From contig CP136061.1 in NCBI GenBank assembly GCA_032622095.1, positions 37,269,797-37,333,796 of the forward strand: a stretch of DNA of 64,000 nucleotides, given 5' to 3'. Shown here piece by piece: positions 11,899-22,739 of this stretch. The notes below the pieces were generated by a model. It worked only from the letters and a program-made list of their open reading frames with translations. It made no database searches and was not told the origin of the DNA. Source of the stretch: Siphonodentalium dalli (taxonomy: Eukaryota > Mollusca > Scaphopoda > Gadilida > Siphonodentaliidae). The position numbers and the translations under genes are program-made. Position 1 is the first letter of the stretch. Every line of letters starts with the position of its first letter.

Positions 11899-12017
11899 GT
11901 TTATTTTGAATAATGTGATATGAATCTGTGTCGCGAACTTCATTTGGGATTCTAACCACGTAACGAGTAGCAATTTGTGAAAGAAAAGAATATTTCATAT
12001 TGCTGTTGTTTTCTCAT
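11899..12017 (+). repeat. Diverged duplication, copy 2
   Basis: This is the second copy of the segment at 11384, 515 bp downstream. The intervening DNA is AT-rich with a short (AT)n at 11815-11829. Confidence 0.7.
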
Positions 12018-12127
12018 TTCCGCTGCCATCTTAGGCAGAGAGTATCCAATCTCATCCAAAACGTTGCATATTGTTATTAGGCCAGACACGTGTATGTATA
12101 AACGTCCCTATACGTGAGGGATGGGTC

Positions 12128-12232
12128 CATTACATTGCAAAGTAATGCATTACCATTACCATTACTTGGCATTTTTTGCATTACCATTACATGGAAAACT
12201 CAGTGTAATGCATTACCATTACCATTACATTT
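12128..12232. repeat. CATTAC minisatellite
   Basis: It consists of repeated cattaccattac words with interruptions (ttggcattttttgca, atggaaaactcagtgtaatg) and is a degenerate tandem array. Confidence 0.9.
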
Positions 12233-12240
12233 GATGATGG

Positions 12241-12949
12241 ACATTTCACAAGATATTAGTTCTAATATTTAGATCAAACGCACTTGTTGTCTAAACCCCA
12301 TTCGTCATCGTGATTTAAAAAAAAGTTTTTATTGATCAAAATTAAATATATGATACATATTGTTACAAAATTAGCAAACAAGATGATCTCGCACACGCTC
12401 TTTCGTTCACACAGGCTATCAATACATTGCGCACATCCTTTCACTCACCTGCTCTTTCACTGATCGTGATATGTCTATAAATAGAAACACGAGAATCTTG
12501 CGAAACACAAAGCGCTAAGATATGACCTGATATAACAACATAATTAAGTGCAAATTAATCAGGACACGCAGAACCATAACCCTAACTCCGAGTTGCAAGC
12601 ACGATTGTCTCACAAACGCGGACGCGTAGTCAATTCTGCGAAAAAGTTTTTGGACTATCCGAAAACAATTACAACCACAAATAACTATTCGCAATAATTA
12701 TCTGTGGTCGTTCATCGTGCGAAAGGTGTCCACTACCGTGTGTATGTATACGCACATGAAAGGGTTAATATGTCACAAACTAATAAATAAAACCAATCAA
12801 TTCCCTGATATAGTTCACATCCGTCCATAATCCAATACAGACAGTTTGGGAAATATATGGCATATAGTGCTGTTGTAACAGTTTCGCAAATGAATTAAAC
12901 ACGACCGAATTGGAAATAAATTCACGGCAAATCATATATCGTTACCTTT
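12241..12949. other. No recognised feature
   Basis: The sequence is AT-rich and unique-looking. Neither strand has a coding or repeat signal that can be supported. Confidence 0.4.
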
Positions 12950-13170
12950 GATAAGACTTGTTACACGAATCAAGAAATGCAAACGGGTGAGCGCCGGCAT
13001 GGATACAGAAATAGATTTGGAATTCCCAGTATTCTGGACGAAAATACCATCGGGATGTTCAAATAAAAGGTAGTCCATGTGAAAGACGGTGATTGTGTGT
13101 AGACGAGTCTGAAATCGGTAAGCCAATTCGACGAGGGTGACGATTGACATGAATTATGAACACGTGGGAT
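12950..13170 (+). repeat. Dispersed repeat R, copy without the foldback insertion
   Basis: The words ggaattcccagtattc, gggatgttcaaataa, ggtgattgtgtgtagacgag and gacgagggtgacg occur in the same order at 18600-18631 plus 21012-21130. There a foldback element splits the repeat, so this copy serves as a related empty site. Confidence 0.75.
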
Positions 13171-13633
13171 AAACAGACTTGAGCTATGGCGACTGGAGTA
13201 GTATGATTTTGTCTACGGACAGACTGACGGATGGTTGAATTGGTGGATATATACACTATATATATGTTAGTACAGTCATCACAAACATGAGAGGGCCTGA
13301 CGAAACCTCCGACAACACTTGGGAATTAATGAGATTGTACCGAGAAGGACGCGATATGTATCATTTCCTATATGTGTTATTGAAATTAGACAAATAAATA
13401 TGTGTAAACTAAACGCGATACCGCAGCTAATCGTCCTGAAGTACAATGTATAGTCATACTCAAATAACTCTGACGAAATATCGTGTAGTTGAATAACCGG
13501 AATCATTTATAAAGGCTCTTTATAAATAACCACATCATGCGCGCGCGTGATTGGTACACATTATTCTGTCTCAGCAAACTTGTTGTAATGGTTTATTCTC
13601 AGGCACATATATGTGTAACTCTAAAGTCTGTGC

Positions 13634-13652
13634 GAACCCACGACGTGGGTTC
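13634..13652. other. Short palindrome GAACCCAC-GAC-GTGGGTTC
   Basis: There are perfect 8-bp arms around three bases. The purpose is unknown, and it could be a protein-binding site or chance. Confidence 0.5.
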
Positions 13653-13765
13653 ACGCGTGTTCACTTAGACCATGTACTGTAAACTTCAGACTCAAAATTA
13701 AGATATTCACATATATAGCATGTGTGTTGCACGAATTACTGTTCGTGATTGGTCAACAAGGTAAT

Positions 13766-13814
13766 TATAATGAAAATGAATTCATGACTCGAGTCATAAA
13801 CCCATTTTCATTAT
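13766..13814. repeat. Hairpin with nested palindrome
   Basis: The arms ataatgaaaatg and cattttcattat enclose the perfect palindrome tgactcgagtca. The structure is a hairpin of at least 12 bp with an inner 12-bp self-complementary core. Confidence 0.6.
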
Positions 13815-14171
13815 ATATAAATACCATGTTGTTTGGATTGTTCATAGAGCACATGGGTGTATTTTGCACTAATCCATGGCTCAAATTCATTCATTTGTTG
13901 CATATATACTGTTGAGTATAAAATGAGATGGTCCCATAAATGGTCGGACTTAGTGTACAGTCCCCCTTTAGTAGTGTGTTTCACGGTATGCGAAGGTCCC
14001 ATATATAGAGATCGCATGATTTAGGTGACGTTTGTGAACCAATTTAGCTCTACGTCGCTACAGTTGTGAAATTTCCCCCGGGTAATCAATTCAATGGCAA
14101 ATTCGACTGAAAAACATCACATCAATCATGATATCGCGTTCGGGGATATTCGTGTACTGCGAAATACATTA

Positions 14172-14644
14172 TTAAAGGTACTCAATCCGATCAGATGGTC
14201 CCCATATCATCAAGATACAACAACACCATTTATTCAAACTACGCTTTAGTTATCAAAAATCGATTTATTGCAACAAAATAATGCTAACCACAGTAACCAC
14301 TGTCAACAATGGGATCAAATTTCCCAAAACTTGTTATTCATCAACATTTTGTTCAACAAAATATGGCCGTATTATCACTTAAGTGTCAAAAAAATTGGCC
14401 GTATAATCACTTGATTTTAGAGTTATCCATCTTCATCCGCAATTTCTCCGAGACCATTCGTTTGACCACGTGTTTCTGTGTCACATTTAATTGCACATCT
14501 CGAGAAATAACAAACTTCACAAATCGATAGCTGATCACTCTGAGCTTTGGTGGGTGGGTTCCTCCACTCGAATCAAATATTGTTTACCCCCGAAGCCAAA
14601 GAAATAGTAATTTAGGAGCGTTAATTCGGATTGAGTACCTTTAA
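14172..14644. mobile_element. TTAA-flanked MITE, family AGGTACTCAATCCGA
   Basis: TTAA copies at both ends flank inverted termini AGGTACTCAATCCGA and its complement. It is 473 bp including both TTAA. Two more family members lie at 55550 and 56444. TTAA duplication is the piggyBac signature. It has no coding capacity. Confidence 0.85.
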
Positions 14645-16461
14645 GGAACAGGTATTAACAAAAAATATTTACCTTGTATTATTTTTTTAACATTATAAAG
14701 TTCCCAGTCAGATCTTCAAAAGTTCCCAGTTTAACTGGTGGAATGTGATCTCTATGGGTGGAGGAGCCAGAGCAGAGATTCGTGACCTGGTCTAATCAGA
14801 CATGACAAGACGTTACCCAGCTGATATACGTAGTGGGCACATCATGTTAAGAACGCGAGTAAAATATAAATAAAAACTAAATTAAAAACGATGATGCCAC
14901 TTTAACAAAAACATCATTGTTCGTTTGTTAAACTGGCACGCTCGTTTATCATTTTATTTTTTTAAATTTATATTTTAATTCGATTTCTTAACGATAAGCC
15001 CTGTTGTAAGATAATATTTAATGCAAATGCACCCAAATTAGCAGTTACCAGGTTACACATACAATAAATACAATGCATATCAACATATAGAAATAGAAGG
15101 GTCACTAAGTGATGTTGTGTATGCACCATGTGTCAAGTATATCCACGTGAAAGGTTCGGGGAAAAAAATCATATATCTAAATTGTTGAGTATAATCGCAT
15201 CAAGTATAACTTTGAATCTGTCCAATTATGCGCGGACGACACGATTCGTAGCATTTCGGTTAACACCTAATGTTGTTTTGCAAAACCTCAGATGGACTTG
15301 TTCACTTGGTATTGCATCCGAGTGAAGCATATTTGTTTCTCCTGTCCATATCTCACATCCATATAACATTATCGGTTTTATTAATTTGTCGAACAATTTG
15401 CATTTAGGTAATAAGTCGATTCGACGAGTTTAACGATTGGGATATGCCTTAGTATTTAGTGATGTAAAGAGTAAGATCCAATATCACTGCCGGCGGCCAT
15501 GTTATATGGTGTATGGGGGGGGGGGGGGTCACAAGTAATGGTACAGCCTAAACTCTGGCTGATTGTCAACCCCTTTCGCTGTTTATTTTACATATATCTT
15601 GAACATGTTCTGACGAGCTAGTGGCTTCACTCGACTTATATCTTATACAACATAATCCAAGTAATTAAAGATAATTTTTTCTAAATGCATAAGATACGTG
15701 ATCATTATATATATATATATATATATACCCTATCATCATACTATTTACATTCTATTCTGTAAATAACTCTTTGTAATTCTCTGTATTCATATGATTTCGT
15801 GAGAATTAATCATCAGCCTTTCATCGTGACCTGCTTTTCTTCCTATCATCGAATCTTGTCTTTCATTTCTCCATTCAGATTATATACACTGTTCTGTTTT
15901 GAGCGCTATATATATATATAAGCAACTCTAATTACAGTTACTAACTCCTCTTCCTCCTTTCAAATCTCTATGCATATTGGTATCATGTATACTGATAAAG
16001 CTCAATTATGTTTGTTTGTCCGGGCTATGGGCGACCAAACGGCTGGACCCTCCGAGCTGACAATTTGTACATATGGGTCATTTGACCCGTGGAATATTAT
16101 TAGATATGTGCCGTGACTCCCGCTGACCTCAGGTGTCTCAAAAATGGCAAATAGGACTCTGCATGGAATGCTGTTATCAAGGTGGGCAGTCAAGCGAGCA
16201 GAATGCTCTTTATGTATACCATATCAGGAATAGATGAACAGTGAACGCTCTTTGTTACATGAACACGGTGTGTTAGAACGATTTAAGGTCTCAAGAAGAA
16301 ATAACACAGCTGGTAAAGAGAGAAAGTCTGCTACACGAGCAGCTGAGATCCATATCAAACATCAAGCTCGAATAAAGACTCTCGCGACAAACCGTCGAGC
16401 AGCTGTATGTTAAAACACTTCAAGTTGTTTCTAATCTGTTTTACCCGAGCAACTTCGGGTA
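14645..16461. other. Low-complexity and unique AT-rich DNA
   Basis: This stretch contains a 13-G run (15516-15528), (AT)n at 15707-15727 and 15908-15920, and a fragment of dispersed repeat R at 15460-15510 (agtgatgtaaagagtaagatc, gccggcggccatg). A Helitron-like 3' hairpin (CCCGAGCAACTTCGGG) lies just before the foldback element. No gene is supported. Confidence 0.5.
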
Positions 16462-16483
16462 CCCCAGCGGGTGTCAGACCGGT

Positions 16484-16700
16484 TTTCCGAAGACCTATTA
16501 CTACGAAGGCCCACAACTCCGAAGACCCGATTCTCCGACGGCCCACAACTCCGAAGACCCGATTCTCCGACGGCCCATAACTCCGAAGATCCGATTCTCC
16601 GAAAGCCCATAACTCCGAAGGGCCGATTCTCCGAAGACCTATAACTCCGAAGGCCCGATTCTCCGACGGCCCATAACTCCGAAGGTCCGATTCTCCGAAG
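16484..16700. repeat. FB2 left array, about 13 units of 16 bp
   Basis: Two unit types alternate almost regularly: ataactccgaaggccc and gattctccgacggccc. The effective period is 32 bp. Confidence 0.93.
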
Positions 16701-16751
16701 ATTTTGTTTTATCGGGGTATTATCGTTTCCTAAATAGTGTACAGTCCAGTG

Positions 16752-16945
16752 GCGAAGCCAAGCTTAGGGGTCCCAAAATTCCCACTGCCCCCATTAAACC
16801 TCTACTTGCTATTTCAGACAATATGGGCCCCTACCAAAACATGTCCAATGTCATGTAAACGCCCGGAAATCGTTCATGGGGCATCAAAATATTCAAACTT
16901 TTCCTACTGCCCCCACCTAAATGGGAATCCTGGCCCGCCACTGAC
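16752..16945. repeat. hAT-like CAGTGGCG segment in FB2 left arm
   Basis: It starts CAGTGGCGAAGCC and ends GGCCCGCCACTG, i.e. inverted CAGTGGCG ends as in hAT MITEs. The matching segment in the right arm is 17098-17390. Both arms share it at the same position, so it was probably in place before the arms duplicated. Confidence 0.5.
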
Positions 16946-17422
16946 TATACACCAGATACTATAACGTTACGTTGGCCCATGAGATGCCAGAGTAAAATGT
17001 ACAGGGGTGAACGGGGAAGAACTTGTCGCCCCTGTGCATGTTAGGCTACTCTGACATTCTTGCAGCGTTTCGTTATAATATACCCGGTGCACACCAGTGG
17101 CGGTGGCGGAGCCAGGGTTCCCATTTAGGGGTGCACATTAATTAGCATATGTGGGGGATATGTGGGGGATATATCATGCATATGATATGCCGAAAGCATA
17201 TCACGAAGGCCTGATTTGGGGAGCGCATACATGGGAGGGGTCGCCCCCAATCGTTGGTCCGGGGGCTCCCCTGGGCAGGAACACTGTGAATATTTGAATG
17301 CCTAGGAGGGATTTCCTGACGTTTACATGACATTTGACATGTTTTTTTGGGGGCGGTCTTCCCTAGGGCCCCATTGACCCCGCCACTGGACTGTACACTA
17401 TTTAATAAGCGATAAAACATGA

Positions 17423-17664
17423 ATCGGACCTTCGGAGAATCGGACCTTCGGAGAATCGGCCCTTCGGAGTTATAGACCTTCGGAGTTATGGGCGTTCGGA
17501 GTTATAGGCCTTCGGAGTTATGGGCTTTCGGAGTTATGGGTCTTCGGAGTTATGGGATTTCGGAGAATCGGGACTTCGGAGTTATGGGCTTTCGGAGAAT
17601 CGGGGCGTCGGAGAATCTGACCTTCGGAGAATCGGACCTTCGGAGTTATGGGTCTTCGGAAAAA
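17423..17664. repeat. FB2 right array, about 15 units of 16 bp
   Basis: These are the inverted forms of the left-array units: ccttcggagttatggg and ccttcggagaatcgga. Here the two types are in irregular order with runs of one type. Open frames through the array (17488-17778 and neighbours) are repeat artefacts. Confidence 0.93.
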
Positions 17665-17684
17665 CGCTACGTAACCCCCCAGCG

Positions 17685-18295
17685 AGTGAAACATATAAGT
17701 ATATCTTTGAGAATAAATAATTATTATTTAAATCAACTTGCTCTATTGCGATATATTGAACTTCCATGTATTTTATGATCAAAGTTGCTGGATACAATGA
17801 CCGAAAAATTAAAGTGTCATGCAATGACACTGTAGCTCAACACGGAAAGGGGATGTCATACATTGCACTCTATGGAGCGACAAGGAACGCGGAAAGTTTA
17901 AATCTGTGAGTAATGCCAAAGGTCAACCAGAAGAACCATATATGAAGTTTGGAGTCAATTTGATGAAAAATGTTGGCTGTCGGGTATGCCCAATCGGACT
18001 TCTCGGTACTTTCCGGCGAATGTATACGCTCTGAAACAGTGTGTATATTGGAAAATGCCCTTTCCCTTCTGAATATTCAAATTTTACCGATCACTCGTCT
18101 TCGATTTTGTGATGACGGTACATACATCAATAAGTATGTTCACCTTTATAATATATATTCATATATTTTGAGTGTTGGCAGCTTTCCTCTTATATTCTTA
18201 ACATGTTCTGATATTTCGTCATGTTGACTTTGGCATATATAATTTCAATCGGGTCTGGAATAGGTGGAATATCTCTACCTGACCTCTATACAGGA
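17685..18295. other. No recognised feature
   Basis: The sequence is AT-rich and unique-looking, with no supported coding. Confidence 0.4.
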
Positions 18296-18482
18296 TTGGC
18301 ATATTTTGTAATTACGACTCAAGATTATGTCAAGACAAGCAATGTCATTGATTATGTGAACGGTGTCGTGTTTATAGGACTTGGCTCCAATGGAAGCAGT
18401 TTGGCATATTTTGTAATTACGACTCAAGATTATGTCAATACCAGCAATGTCGTATTTATTGGACTTGGCTCCAATGGAAGCA
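18296..18482 (+). repeat. 105-bp tandem duplication (second unit with 24-bp deletion)
   Basis: Both units run from ttggcatattttgtaattac to cttggctccaatggaagca. The 138-codon frame at 18221-18637 owes its internal repeat to this and runs on into dispersed repeat R, so it is probably not a gene. Confidence 0.85.
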
Positions 18483-18574
18483 TTATATATAGTGCTGTGG
18501 TAACACGACGGAATTGGAAGCATATAGTCACAACAATTCATATATCATTATCCGTTATTTTTGCTATCAAACAG

Positions 18575-18631
18575 CGCGCTGGCATGAAAACAGAAATAGA
18601 TTGGGAATTCCCAGTATTCGATACTAAAAAT
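18575..18631 (+). repeat. Dispersed repeat R, left part, interrupted by FB1
   Basis: ggcatgaaaacagaaatag and ggaattcccagtattc match 12990-13035. The sequence resumes at 21003-21240 after the foldback element. Confidence 0.75.
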
Positions 18632-19013
18632 GGGTAGGGTTCTCTATTCCGAAGGTTCATTATTCCGAATGTTCCCTATTCCGAAGGTTCATTATTCCGA
18701 AGGTTCGCTATTCCGAAGGTTTTCTATTCTGGGCGTATTTAACCAGAAATGAATCAAAATTTGCACCCCACCACAAAAACGACACGAGGAATGAAAAATA
18801 CGATTACGCTAGTATTCATATATAGTACATTTATACACCCACTTCTAATTCCCAAATTGTCCTAGATATCGGTTATTAATAGCAAGAAAAGACTATCAGT
18901 TTATCGTTTCAGTATGGAAAGTTAAAAACACGATGACTGAAATAAATTACATGTAAGAGATATAGTTTTTCCGAACTGGCAATCTGTATTTGAAAAAAAA
19001 TACATCAACATTC

Positions 19014-19532
19014 AAGGCCCACTTAATTTTCGAACCCCCAGATCACATATATAAAATATATGCCACTATATATACCATTTGAAATATGAAGCTCTCTAAC
19101 ACTGTATTATCAGCTTATCCGGTGTAATAAACTGTGAACATGTTGTTTTTGTTGAGTAAACGCAGGGTTAACGACTTGTTTTTGTGCTTAAGGTTCATCT
19201 GGTTTTGTTGCGCAAAGTAAATTGTATTATTTTCAATGGAGGGGGGGGGGGGGGTAACTCTATATTTTAAAGATAATGTTATTCCCCTTCAATTGAAAAT
19301 ACATTAGGTTGAATTCTGTTGCATTCTGAGAGCCATGACATATAACGGGGGAATCTTTTTATGATTTAAGATGTTTTCTATTTCTCTAGGGGCATCTTCT
19401 GATACAGACGTTTGGAATGGTGATGAACTATATATAGTGTTTTAATCATATTTTATGGCACAGATGGTGGTTAAAACCTGATATCAAGGCACTATAAAAA
19501 ATAGCCGATGACTCGAAAATTAATTGGGCCTT
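19014..19532. mobile_element. AAGGCCCACTTAATTTTCGA MITE nested in FB1
   Basis: Inverted ends AAGGCCCACTTAATTTTCGA and the complement of TCGAAAATTAATTGGGCCTT. A second member at 24124-24562 keeps TTAA on both sides; here the TTAA has decayed. A 12-G run at 19241 lies inside. Confidence 0.8.
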
Positions 19533-19844
19533 ACAATTCAATACAAATTCACAATTGCAGTTAGGTTCAACTCATACCCGTCTATTCAACAACATTCTGC
19601 TTCGCAGTATTCATTAAAGAGTTATAGTCCCGCTGTTTTAATCCCGCCTTTAGCTGGCGTATTGTTGCCTGTAAGATTATTGAGATATAACGCCATACGC
19701 GATGACATTAAATCGCATGGAAAGAGCAATTGTGTGGGCTGCCTGACGTGAATATGTATTGGAAAATAACGTCATACGTAATGGACATTAAATCTCAAGG
19801 AAACCCGCGGAAAAAAAAATAATAACATTTATTGTTTCAATGTT

Positions 19845-20802
19845 TTAAGGACTTTGCTAACCCAATTTTCCCCAAATTTGATGGAGTCAAAATAAAGGTT
19901 TATGTTCACTTTTGTTAGTAATCACAGTAACCAAACACATGAATGCAACATTTTAAGAGCATTATTAATGGTGGAATATGTTAGAAATACTAAATGTGAA
20001 ATTTATAGAGGTTTTTAAAATCTATTTTTTCGAACCCAAAATCAATAAACACAAAGTCCATATCAAAGAAATAAATATGGCAAATGTCTACTGAACACTG
20101 TGAAGAATGATGAACAATAAAATAATATTCATATTTATCAAGCATTCTTTGATAAAATTACTAAGAACCAGTTGTTTACAAATAATTGAGTAAGTTACCT
20201 GACATCGCTTGTAGTGAGCTGGCAGTTAAATGTTAATATCTGTGGACAGTGGTGTGTTGTGAATCTCTTGACAAAAGAAATGTGTAATCCCCAATCTGGT
20301 GTACCCCATAGCCCAGAAACTAGGTCACCAATCATCCTGAGTCAGGATAAAGTACAGCACTGGCTGGTCATAAACAGACATAATCCCTGCAGGCTTGAGT
20401 TAACATTATCTTGACCCATCAAATTCAGTTCCCAAATAGCTTTGCTTAGCAATGAAATATACAATTTGTAAATAACTGCTTCCAAGTCAAAAATCTTAAT
20501 AAAACTGAAGAAATGTGAGTATATCTTTATTGTTCATCGTTCTTCAAAGTGTTCAGTACACATACCCATATTTTTTTCTTACATATGACCTTTGTGTTTG
20601 TTGATTTTGGGTTCGAAAAAATAAATTTTAAAAACTTCTATAGATTTCACATTTTGAATTTCTATTATAATTTACCATTAATTATACTCTTAAAATGTAG
20701 CATCCATGGGTTTGGTTACTGTGATTAGTAATAAAAGTGAACATAAACCTTTATTTTGAACAACATTAAATTTGGGGACAATTGGGTTAGCAAAGTCCTT
20801 AA
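19845..20802. mobile_element. TTAA element with about 285-bp inverted repeats, nested in FB1
   Basis: TTAA flanks termini GGACTTTGCTAACCCAATT and complement. The arms 19849-20135 and 20515-20798 match over nearly their whole length (gaacccaaaatcaa, gtaatcacagtaaccaaac). The spacer is about 380 bp and has no coding. Confidence 0.88.
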
Positions 20803-21011
20803 GTTATTTCCTTCATAAAAAAGAGTCTTCGTGATAAAGAACCCTCTCAATGCTTGAATATAGAATTAACCTTTAAAAAATATCTTCGGAATAGCGAACC
20901 TTCGGAATAGAGAACCTTCGGAATAGCGAACCTTCGGAGTAGTGAACCTTCGGAATAGTGAACCTTCGGAATAGCGAACCTTCGGAATAGAGACATGTTC
21001 CCACTAAAAAT

Positions 21012-21240
21012 ACTTCGTTCGACTCCTGCACCAATTGGGATATTCAAATAACAAGTAATCCGCTGGCAATGTGGTGATTGTGTATAGACGAGTCGGAAAT
21101 AGTTAAGCCGATTCGAAGAGGGTGACGCCTTAATTAGTACTTTGTGATGCAAAGAGTCAGATCCAAGATCACTGTCGGCGGCCATCATGATGTTTTTCAC
21201 CGAAAATCACTCAATCTTGATAGCTCCCATCTAGAGGAAT
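21012..21240 (+). repeat. Dispersed repeat R, right part
   Basis: It continues the repeat left at 18631: gggatattcaaataa, ggtgattgtgtatagacgag, then the gatggctcccatctaga block family also seen at 15460 and 35400-37440. Confidence 0.7.
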
Positions 21241-21286
21241 CACTGAACTAAATGGTTTCTCATATACGACAGCGTTAACGTTTCAG

Positions 21287-21366
21287 ACAAATTCACTGAA
21301 TTGACGCCAGTGGGCCACTCCAGTGATGTTTACCCAGCTAGACTGATACCAGGTGATCATGAAAAT
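21287..21366 (+). CDS. Possible isolated coding exon (weak)
   Basis: An acceptor-like cgtttcag and a donor gtaaga bound an 80-nt open segment. It reads KFTELTPVGHSSDVYPAR then LIPGDHEN. I do not recognise the protein and found no partner exon on the plus strand nearby, so this is only a candidate. Confidence 0.25.
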
Positions 21367-22079
21367 GTAAGAAAAACCAAAGGCACTGTTTTTACTTTTA
21401 AAAGTAAATCCCCAAGTGTTCGTCAGGCCGGTCAGGGCTATCCCGCAGCAAAATTTTACCTGGAAAAAATCCAGAACCACAGCAGCTAGTTAAATAAATT
21501 TCACACTCACAAAAATCCATTCCCCCATTAATTCACCAGCTTAAATTATTTAGATATGATGAACAAATAAAATAAACAAGATTTCATCCTTTAATAACGT
21601 GTCACATGTATCAGGTGAAGGCCATTCTTCAGTTACCTTCACCTGTAGAATTACCCTTAGTAATTTAGGCCACAAGATAAAAAATAGAAGGCGTCAAGGG
21701 TGATCGAGTCCAGTTAAAGATCAGATATCTAACATATCAAATTCGTTCTATTTGGTATGCCCTTACACCTGGATTTAACAAACGGACATCGGACATTGTC
21801 CGACACAAGCGGTCCTGTCGTTGGTAGTGCAATATGTATTTGAGACTGACATTATGTCCGACAGTATTAACTATTTATATTAGCTTGAATATCAAATAAT
21901 CTTATAGATGTCAGGACTATAGCCATCAGTTTCACTGGCATGTCTATCACATGCAATGAAGGTGGGGAAATAAACAGGGGGGGGGGGTCAGGAAAAAATT
22001 TGCAGACACAGGGCCCAGGTTTTTGGGACTGTTTTTATGTACTGTTTATCGATGCACTTTTTAAAGTGGCGTGCTCGTT
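21367..22079. other. Mostly no recognised feature
   Basis: The sequence is unique-looking and AT-rich. The only feature noted is the second copy of the G-run repeat (aacaggggggggggtcagg, 21974-22015) just before the MITE. Confidence 0.5.
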
Positions 22080-22110
22080 TTAACCCTTTACCCAACAGAA
22101 CGGCCCTGTG

Positions 22111-22177
22111 CCAATGCATTCTCTTATATATGTGAGTCGACCATAGGTCGCCTCGCATATATAAGAGAATGCATTGG
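22111..22177. repeat. 67-bp hairpin module
   Basis: The arms are CCAATGCATTCTC...GCGAG and complement (26 bp each, one mismatch). An inner CGACC-ATA-GGTCG core gives a stem of about 31 bp with a 3-base loop. This is a reference copy; some twenty more lie between 22 and 51 kb. Confidence 0.95.
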
Positions 22178-22257
22178 CTTAACACATTAAAAATTATAAA
22201 ATTGTTAAAGAATGTAAGAAAAAATGGTAAAAAGTGTTAAAAAAAGATTTTATTAGG

Positions 22258-22324
22258 CCAATGCATTCTCTTATATATGCGAGGCGACCTATGGTCGACT
22301 CGCATATATAAGAGAATGCATTGG
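22258..22324. repeat. 67-bp hairpin module, second of the pair
   Basis: This is the same hairpin in inverse orientation (loop side reads GCGAGGCGACC-TAT-GGTCGAC). With its partner it makes the outer inverted pair CCCTGTGCCAATGC ... GCATTGGCACAGGG. Confidence 0.95.
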
Positions 22325-22478
22325 CACAGGGCATAACTGTAACTATCACAATGTGGTCAAGGAGCCGGTTCCAATGATATCCATATTTGTATGGTTCTAT
22401 TGAGACAGACCGAAGATATTTTAGGCTGTTGAAGCTTTATTTGGCCGGTTTTGGCCGTTTTGTTGGGTAAAGGGTTAA

Positions 22479-22739
22479 ACTGATATTTATATCCTCTATC
22501 AACTCTGTTCCTATATAGATGCATTTAGAAATCAGCAGTAGGAAGTTCAAAGTCCATATTGACTGACAAAAATCACAGCACATGTCCAAAACAGGTAAAA
22601 ACAAGTGCACCGCTGGGCGGAGGTAACGCCCCCGACTGTACAATCAGAGAGAATTTTCTTATTTTTGTGCAAATACTTATTAAATGGCACTTTGTAAAGT
22701 TATGTTATTCATGAGTATTTAGTACGAATGTTGTTCTAT
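22479..22739. other. No recognised feature
   Basis: The sequence is unique-looking and no gene is supported. Confidence 0.4.

Larger units (their letters stand above)
16470..17676. mobile_element. Foldback element FB2 with 16-bp-unit arms
   Basis: An 8-bp duplication CCCCAGCG flanks it (16462-16469 and 17677-17684). Both ends start GGT and lead, after about 15 bp, into arrays of 16-bp units built on CTTCGGAG. The inner arms also match each other: tagtgtacagtccagtggcg at 16734 against its complement ending at 17400, and both arms contain aacatgtc-aatgtcatgtaaacg. The whole 1.2 kb is thus one long inverted repeat with its centre near 17020. The duplication length and GG ends would suit a Mutator-like element (inference). 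No transposase is present. Confidence 0.88.
18632..21002. mobile_element. Foldback element FB1 with 16-bp-unit arms and two nested elements
   Basis: A 9-bp duplication ACTAAAAAT lies at 18623-18631 and 21003-21011. The ends start GGG and lead into five or six 16-bp units on the left (ggttcattattccgaa) and seven on the right (accttcggaatagcga). Inside are a TTAA-bounded element (19845-20802) and an AAGGCCCA element (19014-19532), leaving under 1 kb of FB1 itself. The unit core CTTCGGA is shared with FB2, so the two families are related. A damaged second copy lies at 55376-55930. Confidence 0.88.
22080..22478 (+). mobile_element. TTAA MITE, family CCCTTTACCCAACA, with two 67-bp hairpins
   Basis: TTAA flanks inverted ends CCCTTTACCCAACA. 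Inside come CCCTGTG, a hairpin (22111-22177), about 80 bp of AT-rich spacer, a second hairpin (22258-22324), CACAGGG, and a constant 140-bp right part (gtggtcaaggagccggttcc). Other members start at 27875, 33693 and 39670, plus a short one at 27613. It is piggyBac-like by target site and non-coding. Confidence 0.93.

Noticed and set aside
16440-16470. Helitron 3' end next to FB2
   Set aside because: The CCCGAGCAACTTCGGGTACCC hairpin resembles one, but no CTAG follows and no 5' end was found.
17488-17778. Gly/Ser/Phe-rich repeat frames (silk-like)
   Set aside because: Direct translation of the 16-bp CTTCGGA array in FB2.
18221-18637. 138-codon frame with internal repeat
   Set aside because: Explained by a 105-bp tandem duplication and dispersed repeat R, with no recognised domain.
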